Below the pieces are notes generated by a model. That model was not told where the DNA came from, searched no databases, and saw only the letters and a program-made list of their open reading frames with translations. The translations under genes and the position numbers were made by a program. From assembly GCA_023451735.1 (NCBI GenBank), contig JAEXYH010000031.1, positions 1 to 64,000 on the forward strand: a stretch of 64,000 nucleotides of DNA, written 5' to 3'. This document shows positions 17,448 through 25,827 of this stretch, piece by piece (within the stretch, counting starts at the first letter, position 1; every line of letters begins with the position of its first letter). The stretch comes from Pseudomonadota bacterium. Its GTDB lineage: Bacteria; Pseudomonadota; Alphaproteobacteria; Rhizobiales; Rhizobiaceae.

Positions 17448-18629
17448 TCAGAGACCGAGCACTGCCTTCGCGATGATGTTGCGCTGGATCTCGTTAGAGC
17501 CACCGTAAATGCTGAGCTTGCGTGAATTCAGGTACTTCTCCGCTGCAGTGTGGCCGTAGTCTGGCCCGGGCATGAAATGATTGCCGCCGCCGGGATGCTC
17601 GCGAAGAGCGAGACCATTGTTGCCGATTGCACGATGTGCGAGGTCGGTGATGCGCTGGAAAATCTCGGTGCCCCTGACCTTGAAAAGGGATGCCGCCGGT
17701 CCGGGATCAATGCCGCGCGCCATCTGCGCGACAACCCGCAATTCCGTCGCTTCGAGCGCCAGGACGTCGATTTCGACGCGCGCGATCTCGCGGACGAATT
17801 CCGCAAAGGCCGGGTCGTCTTCCGGAATGTCCGACCTGACAATGTCCTTGAGACGCCTGAGATAGCGTGTGGAACGACCGATACCGGCCATGCTCGTCCG
17901 CTCGTTTCCGAGCAGGAACTTGGCATAGGTCCAGCCCTTGTTCTCCTCGCCGACGAGGTTCTCGACCGGCACCCGGACGTCTTCAAGGAAGACATCATTG
18001 ACCTCGTGCGAGCCATCGATGGTGATGATCGGCCGCACGGTCACGCCCGGCGACTTCATGTCGATCAGGAGGAACGATATGCCAGCCTGAGGTTTGGCAG
18101 TCGGATCAGTACGGACCAGGCAGAAGATCCAGTCCGCATGCTGTGCGAGCGTCGTCCAGGTCTTGTGTCCATTGACGACGTAATGATCGCCATTGCGCAC
18201 GGCCTTGGTCCGGACGGAGGCCAGATCTGAGCCCGCGCCTGGCTCGGAATAACCTTGGCACCACCAATCTTCGCCCGACAGAATCCTCGGCAGAAACTTT
18301 TGCTTTTGAGCGTCGCTACCAAACGTATAGATCACGGGACCGACCATGGTAACGCTGAACGCGAGGGGCGGCAGAGTGCCAGCCCGAGACGTTTCCTCCT
18401 CCCAGATGAAACGCTGCGTCAGCGACCAGCCCGGCCCGCCATATTCCTTCGGCCACAGCGGTGCGACCCATCCCTTCCGGTGAAGGATGCGATGCCAGAG
18501 CAATGATTGCTCCTTGCTCAGGTCCGTCTCGGGATTCGGGACACGCATTTCCTCCGGATAGCTATCCGCGATGAATCGGCGAACTTCATCGCGGAAAGCA
18601 ACATCCTCGGATGAGAGCTTGAGCTCCAT
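17448..18629 (-). CDS. Acyl-CoA dehydrogenase (alpha-type partner)
   Basis: The 393-residue protein starts MELKLSSEDVAFRDEVRRFI and has the usual three domains, including WWCQGYSEPGAGSDLASV (substrate/FAD region) and a C-terminal SIYGGSNEIQRNIIAKAVLG. In the classical Y-E-G-T-N-E-I motif the Glu is the catalytic base; here that position is Gly. This is frequent in heteromeric FadE-type enzymes, where the base comes from another position or the partner. The start at 18629 follows the SDR stop by 7 bases; a longer frame upstream overlaps the SDR gene. Confidence 0.9.
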   Translation of the reverse strand: MELKLSSEDVAFRDEVRRFIADSYPEEMRVPNPETDLSKEQSLLWHRILHRKGWVAPLWPKEYGGPGWSLTQRFIWEEETSRAGTLPPLAFSVTMVGPVIYTFGSDAQKQKFLPRILSGEDWWCQGYSEPGAGSDLASVRTKAVRNGDHYVVNGHKTWTTLAQHADWIFCLVRTDPTAKPQAGISFLLIDMKSPGVTVRPIITIDGSHEVNDVFLEDVRVPVENLVGEENKGWTYAKFLLGNERTSMAGIGRSTRYLRRLKDIVRSDIPEDDPAFAEFVREIARVEIDVLALEATELRVVAQMARGIDPGPAASLFKVRGTEIFQRITDLAHRAIGNNGLALREHPGGGNHFMPGPDYGHTAAEKYLNSRKLSIYGGSNEIQRNIIAKAVLGL

Positions 18630-18636
18630 GACGACC

Positions 18637-19380
18637 CTACCACTTCTCGCCGAACGGACGGATCTCGTGCTCAAAGGTCCAGGCGTCGCGGGGCTGCTGA
18701 TAGAGCGCCCAGTAAGCTTCGGCCACTGCGGCCGGTCGCATAAGGCGGTTCGGATCCAGGTTCTCCATCGCCTGAGGCCCTTCGCGACTGGTGATCAGTT
18801 GCCGCACCCACTCCGTATCAACGCTGGAGTCGATGATGAGATGTGCAACATGGATGTTCTTCGGGCCGAGTTCCCGCGCCATCGATTGCGCGACGGCACG
18901 CAAGCCAAATTTTGCGCTTGCAAAGGCCGCGAATCCGTTGCCGCCCCTCAGGCTCGCGGTCGCACCGGTGAAAAAGATGCTTCCCTTGCCGCGCGGAAGC
19001 ATCACCCGCGCCGCCTCCCGCCCGGCGAGGAAGCCGGAATAACATGCCATTTCCCAAACCTTGCGAAACACCCGCTCCGTGGTCTCGAGGATCGAGAAAT
19101 TCACATTGGCGCCGATGTTGAAGACGCAAATTTCGAGCGGCGCATGGGCGTCGGCATCGGCGATGAACTTCACGATCTCGTCTTCCTTGCGTGCATCGAG
19201 AGCGCGACCAAATACCGTCCCGCCCGCAGCCTCGATCTCCTTGATCAGCGGCTCGAGCTTTTCCCCCTGCCGACGCCCCACGAACACGGTGAAGCCTTCA
19301 GCCGCGAATTTCTTGGCGATCTCGCCGCCGATAAAATCACCTGCGCCGACGACTGCGACGGTAGCGTTGCGTTTGTTCAA
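18637..19380 (-). CDS. SDR-family protein lacking the catalytic tyrosine (copy 1)
   Basis: The 247-residue Rossmann-fold short-chain dehydrogenase/reductase has a nucleotide-binding motif VVGAGDFIGGEIA, FNIGAN (NNAG-like) and FTGATASLRGGNGFAAF. Where classical SDRs have YxxxK, it reads FASAK: the Lys is kept and the Tyr is Phe. Its closest relative in the window is the protein at 25827, with the same substitution. It is in the ligase/acyl-CoA dehydrogenase operon, 46 bases after the ligase gene. It may be a hydroxyacyl-CoA-type oxidoreductase with an altered mechanism, or a binding protein. Confidence 0.85.
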   Translation of the reverse strand: MNKRNATVAVVGAGDFIGGEIAKKFAAEGFTVFVGRRQGEKLEPLIKEIEAAGGTVFGRALDARKEDEIVKFIADADAHAPLEICVFNIGANVNFSILETTERVFRKVWEMACYSGFLAGREAARVMLPRGKGSIFFTGATASLRGGNGFAAFASAKFGLRAVAQSMARELGPKNIHVAHLIIDSSVDTEWVRQLITSREGPQAMENLDPNRLMRPAAVAEAYWALYQQPRDAWTFEHEIRPFGEKW

Positions 19381-19426
19381 AGGGATTCTCCCGGATAAAA
19401 GTGGGTCAACTGACGTGACGGTGTGC

Positions 19427-20986
19427 CTAGACGCGAAGTGATTCCGCGAGCTTGTGCTTGAGAATCTTCCCGGTGGAGGTTGCCGGAAGTGCTGGCAAAA
19501 CGATGATCTCCGACGGGCGCTTGTAGGACGTGAGCTGCGGTCCGATATGCGCCATCAGGTCGGCCGCTGTCGTGTTGCTCCCTTGCAGAAGCTGCACGAA
19601 CGCAACGACCTCTTCGTTGCCATCTACCGGACGACCTACAACTGCGCACTGGATCACGGATTCATGGGTGCTCAGCACGGCCTCGATCTCCGCGGGATAC
19701 ACATTAAATCCCGAGCGAATGATCATCTCCTTCGTGCGCCCGACGATGAAAAGGCAATCGCCATCGAAGCGCGCGAGATCGCCGGTATTGAACCAGCCAT
19801 CCGGATCGATCGCCTTGGCCGTAAGATCCGGGGCCCTGTAATAGCCGCGCATGACATTGCGGCCGCGGACGTGTAGTTCACCGATCTCCCCGGAAGGCTT
19901 TGGCGAGCCGTCGAGACCGAGTATCTTTGCCTCGATCCCCGGCAGCAACGGGCCGACAGCCTGATCGTCACGCGGAGCATCAATGCGTACACCCGAGAGC
20001 CCTGGTGAACACTCGGTTATTCCATATCCGTTCAGCAGCGAGAGCCCGAGCTCACGCTCCACGCGCGATTTCAGGTCGAGATCCAGAGGCGCGCCGGCGA
20101 CTGCAATAATTCGCAAGGATCCGGGATCAAGTTTACTCAGACCAGCCACCGATTTGTATTCCAGCAACCGCTGATACGTCGCAGGAACACCATTCAGAAT
20201 GGTGATCCCCTCCTCGGAAATCGCCTTGGTCAATGCCGCCGGATCATATTTGCTCGCCAATCGAACCGGAGCGCCCGTCATTAGCGTCATGACTAGCAAC
20301 GAGATGCCGACGATGTGCGAGATCGGGAGAACAATGTACTGCTTGTCGTCAGGCGTCATGCGGCGAATGTCCGCCGTTGTTTTGGCGCTAAAAAGCAGGT
20401 TCTCGTGCGTCAGCATCACGCCCTTCGGCGTGCCGGTCGTACCGGACGTATAGATGAGGACGGCGACCTGGTCCTTGGCGCCTTCCTCCACGGGTTCCGG
20501 TGACGTATCGCTATTCAGCGCGCTTACAGCGACGTCGGTCAGCGGGCCTATCCGGTGAGGCCGGGCTTCATAACGCTCAGCGTGGCTTGCCGCTTCCTTG
20601 GAGACGGCCGCCGTCAGCAGGATCCGCCGCGCCCCACTGTGATCCCTGATCTGGTCCAGTTCACGCGCGGACAGGCGCGGATTGACAACGATCGCCCAGA
20701 CGTCGAGACGGCTTGCCGCCAGCAATAGCACCGCGAGCTGTGTGCTGTTCTCGCTGACAATCATCAGCCTGTCGCCGGGCCGGACATCGAGCTCTGCCAG
20801 ATCGTGGGCCGCATTTCCGATGGCTTCGCGCAGTGCTCCGTAGGTCAGGCTACCGCCATCATCGATCAAGGCAACCCGGTCGGGTTTCTCGGCGGCGTGG
20901 CGGTCAATGACGTGATCGATACGGCTCGGCAATGCGGACAGAATGCGCGTCGCGTGATCGGGGTCGACCGTCTTCAGCATGTTCAT
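19427..20986 (-). CDS. Acyl-CoA synthetase (AMP-binding, ANL superfamily)
   Basis: The 519-residue protein carries the ANL motifs: P-loop-like YTSGTTGTPKGVMLTHENL, NGYGITE, GWFNTGDLARFDGDC, KEMIIRSGFNVYPAEIE, and the C-terminal catalytic Lys region ATSTGKILKHKL. It activates a carboxylic acid to its CoA thioester through an acyl-adenylate in the cytoplasm and is the probable entry step of this catabolic operon. It starts about 50 bases after the DsbA-fold isomerase gene. A second ATG at 20980 is also possible. Substrate unknown; an aromatic or medium-chain acid would fit. Confidence 0.93.
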   Translation of the reverse strand: MNMLKTVDPDHATRILSALPSRIDHVIDRHAAEKPDRVALIDDGGSLTYGALREAIGNAAHDLAELDVRPGDRLMIVSENSTQLAVLLLAASRLDVWAIVVNPRLSARELDQIRDHSGARRILLTAAVSKEAASHAERYEARPHRIGPLTDVAVSALNSDTSPEPVEEGAKDQVAVLIYTSGTTGTPKGVMLTHENLLFSAKTTADIRRMTPDDKQYIVLPISHIVGISLLVMTLMTGAPVRLASKYDPAALTKAISEEGITILNGVPATYQRLLEYKSVAGLSKLDPGSLRIIAVAGAPLDLDLKSRVERELGLSLLNGYGITECSPGLSGVRIDAPRDDQAVGPLLPGIEAKILGLDGSPKPSGEIGELHVRGRNVMRGYYRAPDLTAKAIDPDGWFNTGDLARFDGDCLFIVGRTKEMIIRSGFNVYPAEIEAVLSTHESVIQCAVVGRPVDGNEEVVAFVQLLQGSNTTAADLMAHIGPQLTSYKRPSEIIVLPALPATSTGKILKHKLAESLRV

Positions 20987-21039
20987 CCTCCCAGCAAATG
21001 AGCCGCTTGATCGCAGCTTCTAAAATGTGATGGTCCGCA

Positions 21040-21678
21040 CTAGGCCGATCGTGCCTTCGATTCGGTGGACTGCGCGATGATCGCCTCTTCGACATCTCTC
21101 AGGCTGTCTTTACCGAAGAACATCTCGTCACCAACGAAGAACGTCGGGGACCCGAATGATCCACGCTCAACCGCTTCGTTAGTGTCGTTGACCAGCTTTT
21201 TCTTGACGTCATCCTGCTGCGCGCGCGCCATCAGCATTTCGATATCGATGCTTGATTCCTTGAAGGCAGCGACAAACACCTCAACGTCGTCCATCTTCTT
21301 CGGCTGTTCCCACATGTGGTGATATGCAGCCCGGAAATAGGGTTCGAAGATGCCTTCGAATTTCGCAGCAACCGCGCCGCGCATCAGCATCAGCGTGTTG
21401 ACCGGAAAGAACGGATTGCTGCTGAAGTTGGTGATGCCGTGTCGGCGGATGAAACGATCCATCTCGAGCCGCTGGTATTCCGGTTTGTTCTTGATGCCGC
21501 GCAGAGACTCGGCGGGCGACATGTTGCCCGTGGCCTTGTAGATGCCGCCCAGCAACACCGGGACATACTCAAACTTGGCACCAGTTCGCTGCTCGATCCC
21601 TGCGAGCGCAACCTCAGCAAGGTAGGCATTCGGGCTGCCAAAATCGAAATGGAATTCCGGCTGCGATCGGTTGGTCAA
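21040..21678 (-). CDS. DsbA-fold 2-hydroxychromene-2-carboxylate isomerase-like protein
   Basis: The 212-residue protein has a thioredoxin/GST-kappa fold. FHFDFGSPNAYLA near the N terminus has Ser where DsbA has its active Cys, as in HCCA isomerase. A helical insertion and GSFGSPTFFVGDEMFFGKDSL follow. HCCA isomerases use glutathione to isomerise a ring-opened aromatic intermediate, which together with the nearby GST hints at aromatic degradation. It is the first gene of the 15-21 kb minus-strand run and directly follows an operator-containing promoter. Confidence 0.85.
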   Translation of the reverse strand: MTNRSQPEFHFDFGSPNAYLAEVALAGIEQRTGAKFEYVPVLLGGIYKATGNMSPAESLRGIKNKPEYQRLEMDRFIRRHGITNFSSNPFFPVNTLMLMRGAVAAKFEGIFEPYFRAAYHHMWEQPKKMDDVEVFVAAFKESSIDIEMLMARAQQDDVKKKLVNDTNEAVERGSFGSPTFFVGDEMFFGKDSLRDVEEAIIAQSTESKARSA

Positions 21679-21730
21679 CGGCGCCTCCTCATTGCGTCTT
21701 ATTGAGCAGGTAGAGCCTGCCTTGGTTGAG

Positions 21731-21759
21731 ACGCTAGAGTTCTATTTTAGAACTGTCAA
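21731..21759 (-). promoter_or_regulatory. Promoter with GTTCT-N5-AGAAC operator (site 1)
   Basis: On the minus strand TTGACA (21759-21754) is separated by 17 bases from TAGCGT (21736-21731). The spacer contains the perfect dyad GTTCTA-N3-TAGAAC (21739-21753). A repressor bound here would block RNA polymerase. It lies 53 bases upstream of the isomerase gene, which heads the degradation operon, and also upstream of the divergent hxlR gene. Near-identical arrangements occur at 23925-23953 and 28924-28952. Confidence 0.75.
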
Positions 21760-21855
21760 CGAAGAAACGGCGATTGGAACGGCCTAGAACATCCGTGTTG
21801 TTTTGCGGTGCGTGCCAAAATAGAATGCGACCAAAGTCCGCGCCGGAGACGCTGC

Positions 21856-22356
21856 ATGAAATGGGATTCGCTTGAAGAAGAGCCGTGTTCACTGGCTCGC
21901 ACGGTCGCTGTGATCGGCGACCGTTGGACCCTGATGATCCTGCGCGAGTGCTTTTTGCGTAAACGTCGTTTCGACGCCTTTCAGACGACGCTGGGCATCA
22001 CGCGACATCTTCTTGCCGACCGATTGAAAAAGCTCGTTCGCTTCGGCGTGCTCCGGCGTATTCCCTATATGGAATCGCCCAAGCGTTACGAGTATATCCT
22101 GACGCAGAAGGGGCTCGATCTCTACCCGATCATCATGTCTGTAGTTCATTGGGGTAATACCCATATGGTCGATACCCGCGGCCGTCCGTTGCTCCATGAG
22201 CACAAGACATGCGGCAAGCATTTCGACCCATTAATGGTCTGCTCGGAGTGCGGCGAGCCGGTCCTGGCCAAACAGGTCCACGTCCATCCCGGACCAGGCG
22301 CGCGCGAGGCTACAATGCCACAGGCTCGCAAGGGAAAATCGCACGGCAAAGTCTGA
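21856..22356 (+). CDS. HxlR-family transcriptional regulator
   Basis: The 166-residue winged-helix regulator has the HxlR signature: PCSLARTVAVIGDRWTLMIL with the conserved Cys, then RFDAFQTTLGITRHLLADRLKKL and the wing RRIPYMESPKRYEYILTQKG. A C-terminal extension holds Cys and CSEC, a possible small zinc site. HxlR dimers bind perfect dyads, so it is the best candidate for the GTTCT-N5-AGAAC sites, one of which lies upstream of it. Partial half-sites (AAAATAGAA) near 21817 hint at autoregulation. I start at the second ATG, where the domain begins. Confidence 0.9.
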   Translation: MKWDSLEEEPCSLARTVAVIGDRWTLMILRECFLRKRRFDAFQTTLGITRHLLADRLKKLVRFGVLRRIPYMESPKRYEYILTQKGLDLYPIIMSVVHWGNTHMVDTRGRPLLHEHKTCGKHFDPLMVCSECGEPVLAKQVHVHPGPGAREATMPQARKGKSHGKV

Positions 22357-22376
22357 TCACGCTTAGATGCCGTGTC

Positions 22377-22395
22377 CGCGCCCGATTTGGGCGCG
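22377..22395. terminator. Hairpin between convergent hxlR and the solute-binding protein gene
   Basis: CGCGCCC / GGGCGCG forms a 7-bp stem with a 5-base loop in the 55-base gap between convergent genes. There is no strong T-run, so termination is inferred. Confidence 0.4.
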
Positions 22396-22411
22396 AACCA
22401 GGCAAGTGCGG

Positions 22412-23611
22412 TTAGTCGGATTCGGCGTTTAAGATCCCGCCGGCTTGCTCCCATGATGTCCCGCTCCAGCGCTGCAACTGAAGCTGGGTATAGGCCATGC
22501 TGTTGTCCGGTCCGGTGTTGATCGTGATCCCGGGTATCAGAGTCGGTAGCGACAGGTTGCGAATGTTCCGTGCCTGCTTGAGAACATTCTCGCGCGAGTA
22601 GTCACCGGCGCATTGCTTCAAGATCTGCTCCAGAATCTGGCCCTGCTCCGTTCCATAGACATAGTTCGCGTCACCGATATCCGCGCCGGGCAGATACTTT
22701 GCGAAATGTTCTTTGTACCATTTGACACCGGCGTCATCGGCCCATTTCTGGTCGCTCGGATCCTTTGCGATCGTCGCAGCGATGACCCCGATCGCTTTCT
22801 CGGGACCGGCCGGGACGATGGTCGAAGCAACAGAACTAGATACGTAATTGATGAGGAATAGCGGCTTCCAACCGATCTCCGACGCCTTCTTTATCGCCTG
22901 GGCGGCGAATTTCGGTGTGCCCGCAACGAGGAATGCGCCCGCGCCAGACGCCTTCAGGTTGACGACATGAGAGTCGATGGTCGGCTCGCTGAGTTCATAG
23001 GCAGACGCGACGACCTTCTTGTCGAACGCCTCCTTGAAGTACGCCTTGAACGCGGCGAGGAAGTCCTTGCCCAGATCGTCATTCTGGTAGAGCAGAGCGA
23101 TCTTCGCGTCCGGAAGGGCCTTGCTGATATACTTCGCGTATATTTTACCCTCAGTATCGTAGCTGGGCAGCCCCGTTGTCGTCATCGGGAATTCTTTGAA
23201 GTTCGTGAACTTGTTGACGCCGCTGACGACGAACAAATGGGGGACTTTCTTGGCGTTCACATACTTGATCGTGGCGCCAATCCCGGGCGTGCCTAGCGGG
23301 CTGAACAGGAAGGCGACCTCGTCGCTCTCTACGAGCTTGCGTGTCTGTTCGACCGTCTTAGGCGGGCTGTAGGCGTCATCGTAGGTAATGAGGTTGATCT
23401 TCTTTCCGTCGATGCCGCCGCGATCATTGATCGAATTGACATAGGCGATGAGCCCCTTTCCGGTATTGCTCAACGGCGACGCCGGACCGCTGAAGGGAAA
23501 TGTCGCGCCGATCTTAATTTCGGTATCCGTGACGCCGACCGGCCCGGCCCACGCCTGCGGACCGAAGATTGTTGCAGCAATTGCAACGCCACACATCAGT
23601 TTGGTAACCAT
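22412..23611 (-). CDS. ABC transporter substrate-binding protein (branched-chain amino acid type)
   Basis: The 399-residue periplasmic protein has a signal peptide (about 1-22) and the Peripla_BP_6 fold: VTDTEIKIGATFPFSGPASPL, GKGLIAYVNSINDRGGIDGKKI, DDAYSPPKTVEQTRKLVE. LivK-type receptors of this group often bind aromatic acids or other carboxylates in rhizobia. No permease or ATPase genes are adjacent, so it must work with transporters encoded elsewhere. It has its own operator-containing promoter about 310 bases upstream, which links it to the degradation cluster. Confidence 0.9.
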   Translation of the reverse strand: MVTKLMCGVAIAATIFGPQAWAGPVGVTDTEIKIGATFPFSGPASPLSNTGKGLIAYVNSINDRGGIDGKKINLITYDDAYSPPKTVEQTRKLVESDEVAFLFSPLGTPGIGATIKYVNAKKVPHLFVVSGVNKFTNFKEFPMTTTGLPSYDTEGKIYAKYISKALPDAKIALLYQNDDLGKDFLAAFKAYFKEAFDKKVVASAYELSEPTIDSHVVNLKASGAGAFLVAGTPKFAAQAIKKASEIGWKPLFLINYVSSSVASTIVPAGPEKAIGVIAATIAKDPSDQKWADDAGVKWYKEHFAKYLPGADIGDANYVYGTEQGQILEQILKQCAGDYSRENVLKQARNIRNLSLPTLIPGITINTGPDNSMAYTQLQLQRWSGTSWEQAGGILNAESD

Positions 23612-23924
23612 CGTCTGCTCCCTCCGTTCTCAGCAGGCTTTACCGCCCGCCATTTTGATTTTCCGAAATGACCGCCGCCTGCGTTGCGTCCCAGCTATTG
23701 AGATCCTCAACGATCATGAGGTTCGGCCTCCAGCCTGCGATGGAAGCATTGGCGGATCGCGTTCCGGGACTCGATCCATTCGGTCGTAGCCCCAGGGCGG
23801 GCAAAATAACTGCGATCTAGCCCGTGCGGCACGTTGCTGCCGCGCCTGGAGACGCACCTCCGATCCTCCCAATTATTCTAGCCGTCGGTTTCGACGGCCC
23901 GGTCATGCTGACCGATTGGATCAG
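23612..23924. other. Long leader region upstream of the solute-binding protein gene
   Basis: About 310 bases separate the operator-type promoter (23925-23953) from the start codon at 23611. I see no gene in either direction, so this is probably a long 5' untranslated leader, or it hides a closer promoter. Confidence 0.4.
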
Positions 23925-23953
23925 ATCGTCAGTTCTTATATAGAACTTGTCAA
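23925..23953 (-). promoter_or_regulatory. Promoter with GTTCT-N5-AGAAC operator (site 2)
   Basis: The minus strand has TTGACA (23953-23948), a 17-base spacer and GACGAT (23930-23925). The spacer holds GTTCT-TATAT-AGAAC (23932-23946). The -35 box and dyad placement are the same as at the other two sites (shifted by one base). It drives the 22412-23611 solute-binding protein gene by orientation. Confidence 0.7.
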
Positions 23954-23999
23954 TGATCAACTTGTCGCGAGCCTGGCGCCACGATGCATCGGACCCGCG

Positions 24000-24983
24000 T
24001 CAGGTTTTTCTTTCCGCGATCGCTTGTCGCGCCAGATCGATCCACACGGGGGACTCTCGCGCGTAAAGCTCCCGCGTGGCCTCTACGGACATCGGCCCTT
24101 CATCGATCCCGAACGTGTCGAACATTGTCCGCACTTTCTCGGTCTTGGCAGCTTTCATGATGAGGTCCGACAGACGGGCGACGATCTCAAGCGGCGTGCC
24201 TGTCGGCACCGCGCAACACTGATATGTGAGGAGGCCGAACATGGGGGAGTCGGCCCCCTGCTCCGCAAACGTCTTCACGTCCGGATGCGTCAACAGACGT
24301 TTGCGGGGCACCGCGATCACTCGGCCGCTTCCGGATTGGAGGACCGGCTGCGCGCCGATGATTGTGCCGACGCCCCCGTCCACGGTCTGCGCCACGACGT
24401 CGGTGAACATGGGGGCCTCGCCCCTATAGTGGATAGGTTCGATGTTCAGCCCGAATTGCTTATTGAGCGCGAGGACCGTCAGATGCGGCGGCGATCCAAC
24501 GCCGAAGGTGCCGAGCGTCACTCGACCGCTCTGGCGTGCGTGGCGTACGAAGCCGTCGAGATCTGAGACGCCGAGTTTAGTTGATACGATAAGCGGCAAG
24601 CCGCCCGTGGGCATCGCCGAGACCAGTTGGAAGTCCTTATCGGTGTCGTAGGCGAGATCTTTGACCAGCACGCGGTTCACCGTCATCGCACCGGAGGTAT
24701 TGAAGAGAATTGTGTATCCGTCCGGCGCGGCTCGTTTAACTTCCGCGCCTGCGATCGATCCGAGCGCGCCCGTCTTGTTCTCGATGACGACCGGCACGCC
24801 GGTCTGGTTACCGATGAATTCGCCGTACATCCTGGCATATGTGTCCGTCTGCCCACCGGCGGCGAAGCCGACGATGATCTTGATCGCGCGCTGCGGCCAG
24901 TTGCCCATGGAAGCCCGCCCGATCGTCGGACAGGCGATCGACGAAACCGCTGCACCGAGAAGCACTCGTCTTGATATTCGCAT
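24000..24983 (-). CDS. Tripartite tricarboxylate transporter substrate-binding protein (TctC/Bug family)
   Basis: The 327-residue exported receptor has an N-terminal signal with an RR pair (MRISRRVLLGAAVSS) and the Bug-family start WPQRAIKIIVGFAAGGQTDTYAR. The usual two-lobed pattern follows. Bug proteins bind carboxylates (tricarboxylates, aromatic acids, amino acids) for TctAB permeases. No tctAB is nearby, as is common for the many orphan Bug genes. GGGGGAAAC lies before the ATG at 24983; an upstream ATG (25016) is less likely. Confidence 0.9.
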   Translation of the reverse strand: MRISRRVLLGAAVSSIACPTIGRASMGNWPQRAIKIIVGFAAGGQTDTYARMYGEFIGNQTGVPVVIENKTGALGSIAGAEVKRAAPDGYTILFNTSGAMTVNRVLVKDLAYDTDKDFQLVSAMPTGGLPLIVSTKLGVSDLDGFVRHARQSGRVTLGTFGVGSPPHLTVLALNKQFGLNIEPIHYRGEAPMFTDVVAQTVDGGVGTIIGAQPVLQSGSGRVIAVPRKRLLTHPDVKTFAEQGADSPMFGLLTYQCCAVPTGTPLEIVARLSDLIMKAAKTEKVRTMFDTFGIDEGPMSVEATRELYARESPVWIDLARQAIAERKT

Positions 24984-25179
24984 CGTCGTTTCCCCCTTTG
25001 CGGCCCTTTTGGGCATTGTTTTGTCTTCGCAGCAGGCGCTTCACCTTTTGTCACCGAGCAGAGAGACCGCGGTCCCGAGGTTTTGGTGTTGCGCTATATC
25101 GGTAGATGCCCGCCAGCGGCACGGGATGAACGGGGCTTCTGCCGAACAGGAGTATCGTTTGGTGCGTGCCTGTTTGAGC

Positions 25180-25827
25180 CTATTGTCCGGGTCTGTTGGC
25201 GACTGACGCCTCGAGATACGCAGATCGTGTCACGATGCGATCAAGGTACGACTGGGCGCTGTCGCAGATTCCGACCTGGTAATCGACCGCCCACGTCAGG
25301 CATGTCGTAAGCAGGATGTCCGCTGTCGTGAACTGGTCACCGAGCAGAAATTCGCGCCCATCCGACAACGCAACATCGACATGTTTCAATTGCTTCCGGA
25401 AATACTCGGCGGCCTGGATGACGACCTCAGGGGCGTTACCATAAATGTGCGATAGCCCTTTGATGTTGCCGTGCCGACGCATCACGTACAGGCTGGTTGA
25501 ATCCAGTTCGGTGACAATGAAGAAGCACCACTCAAGCCACCGGGCATAGTTGTCCGGATCGCGCGGCAATAACGTGATCGCTTCGTTTGGATAGGTCTTG
25601 GCGAGATATGCGATGATCGCCGCACTTTCACCGATTGTGAGGTCGCGGTCTTGCAGAAGCGGCACCTTCTGCCGTGGATTGAGCGCCGTATATTCCGGCG
25701 TCTCCGTCTCCCCGGTGCGCGGAAGGATCGGCTTTCTGGCGTATGGAAGCTTGAGTTCGTGAAGAGCCCAATGCGGCCGGATGGTGCGGCTTGTACCAAC
25801 TCCCCAAAGGACGAGGTCCGGGCTCAT
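25180..25827 (-). CDS. Glutathione S-transferase family protein
   Basis: The 215-residue cytoplasmic protein has an N-terminal thioredoxin-like domain (LVLWGVGTSRTIRPHWAL, with the cis-Pro/Glu-Ser pattern KVPLLQDRDLTIGESAAI) and a C-terminal helical domain (FLLGDQFTTADILLTTCL, the N-capping motif). Such GSTs detoxify electrophiles or catalyse glutathione-dependent isomerisation or ring-opening steps. Its ATG overlaps the SDR stop codon (TGATG), so the two are translationally coupled. It is the last gene of the CoA-transferase/SDR/GST operon. Confidence 0.9.
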   Translation of the reverse strand: MSPDLVLWGVGTSRTIRPHWALHELKLPYARKPILPRTGETETPEYTALNPRQKVPLLQDRDLTIGESAAIIAYLAKTYPNEAITLLPRDPDNYARWLEWCFFIVTELDSTSLYVMRRHGNIKGLSHIYGNAPEVVIQAAEYFRKQLKHVDVALSDGREFLLGDQFTTADILLTTCLTWAVDYQVGICDSAQSYLDRIVTRSAYLEASVANRPGQ

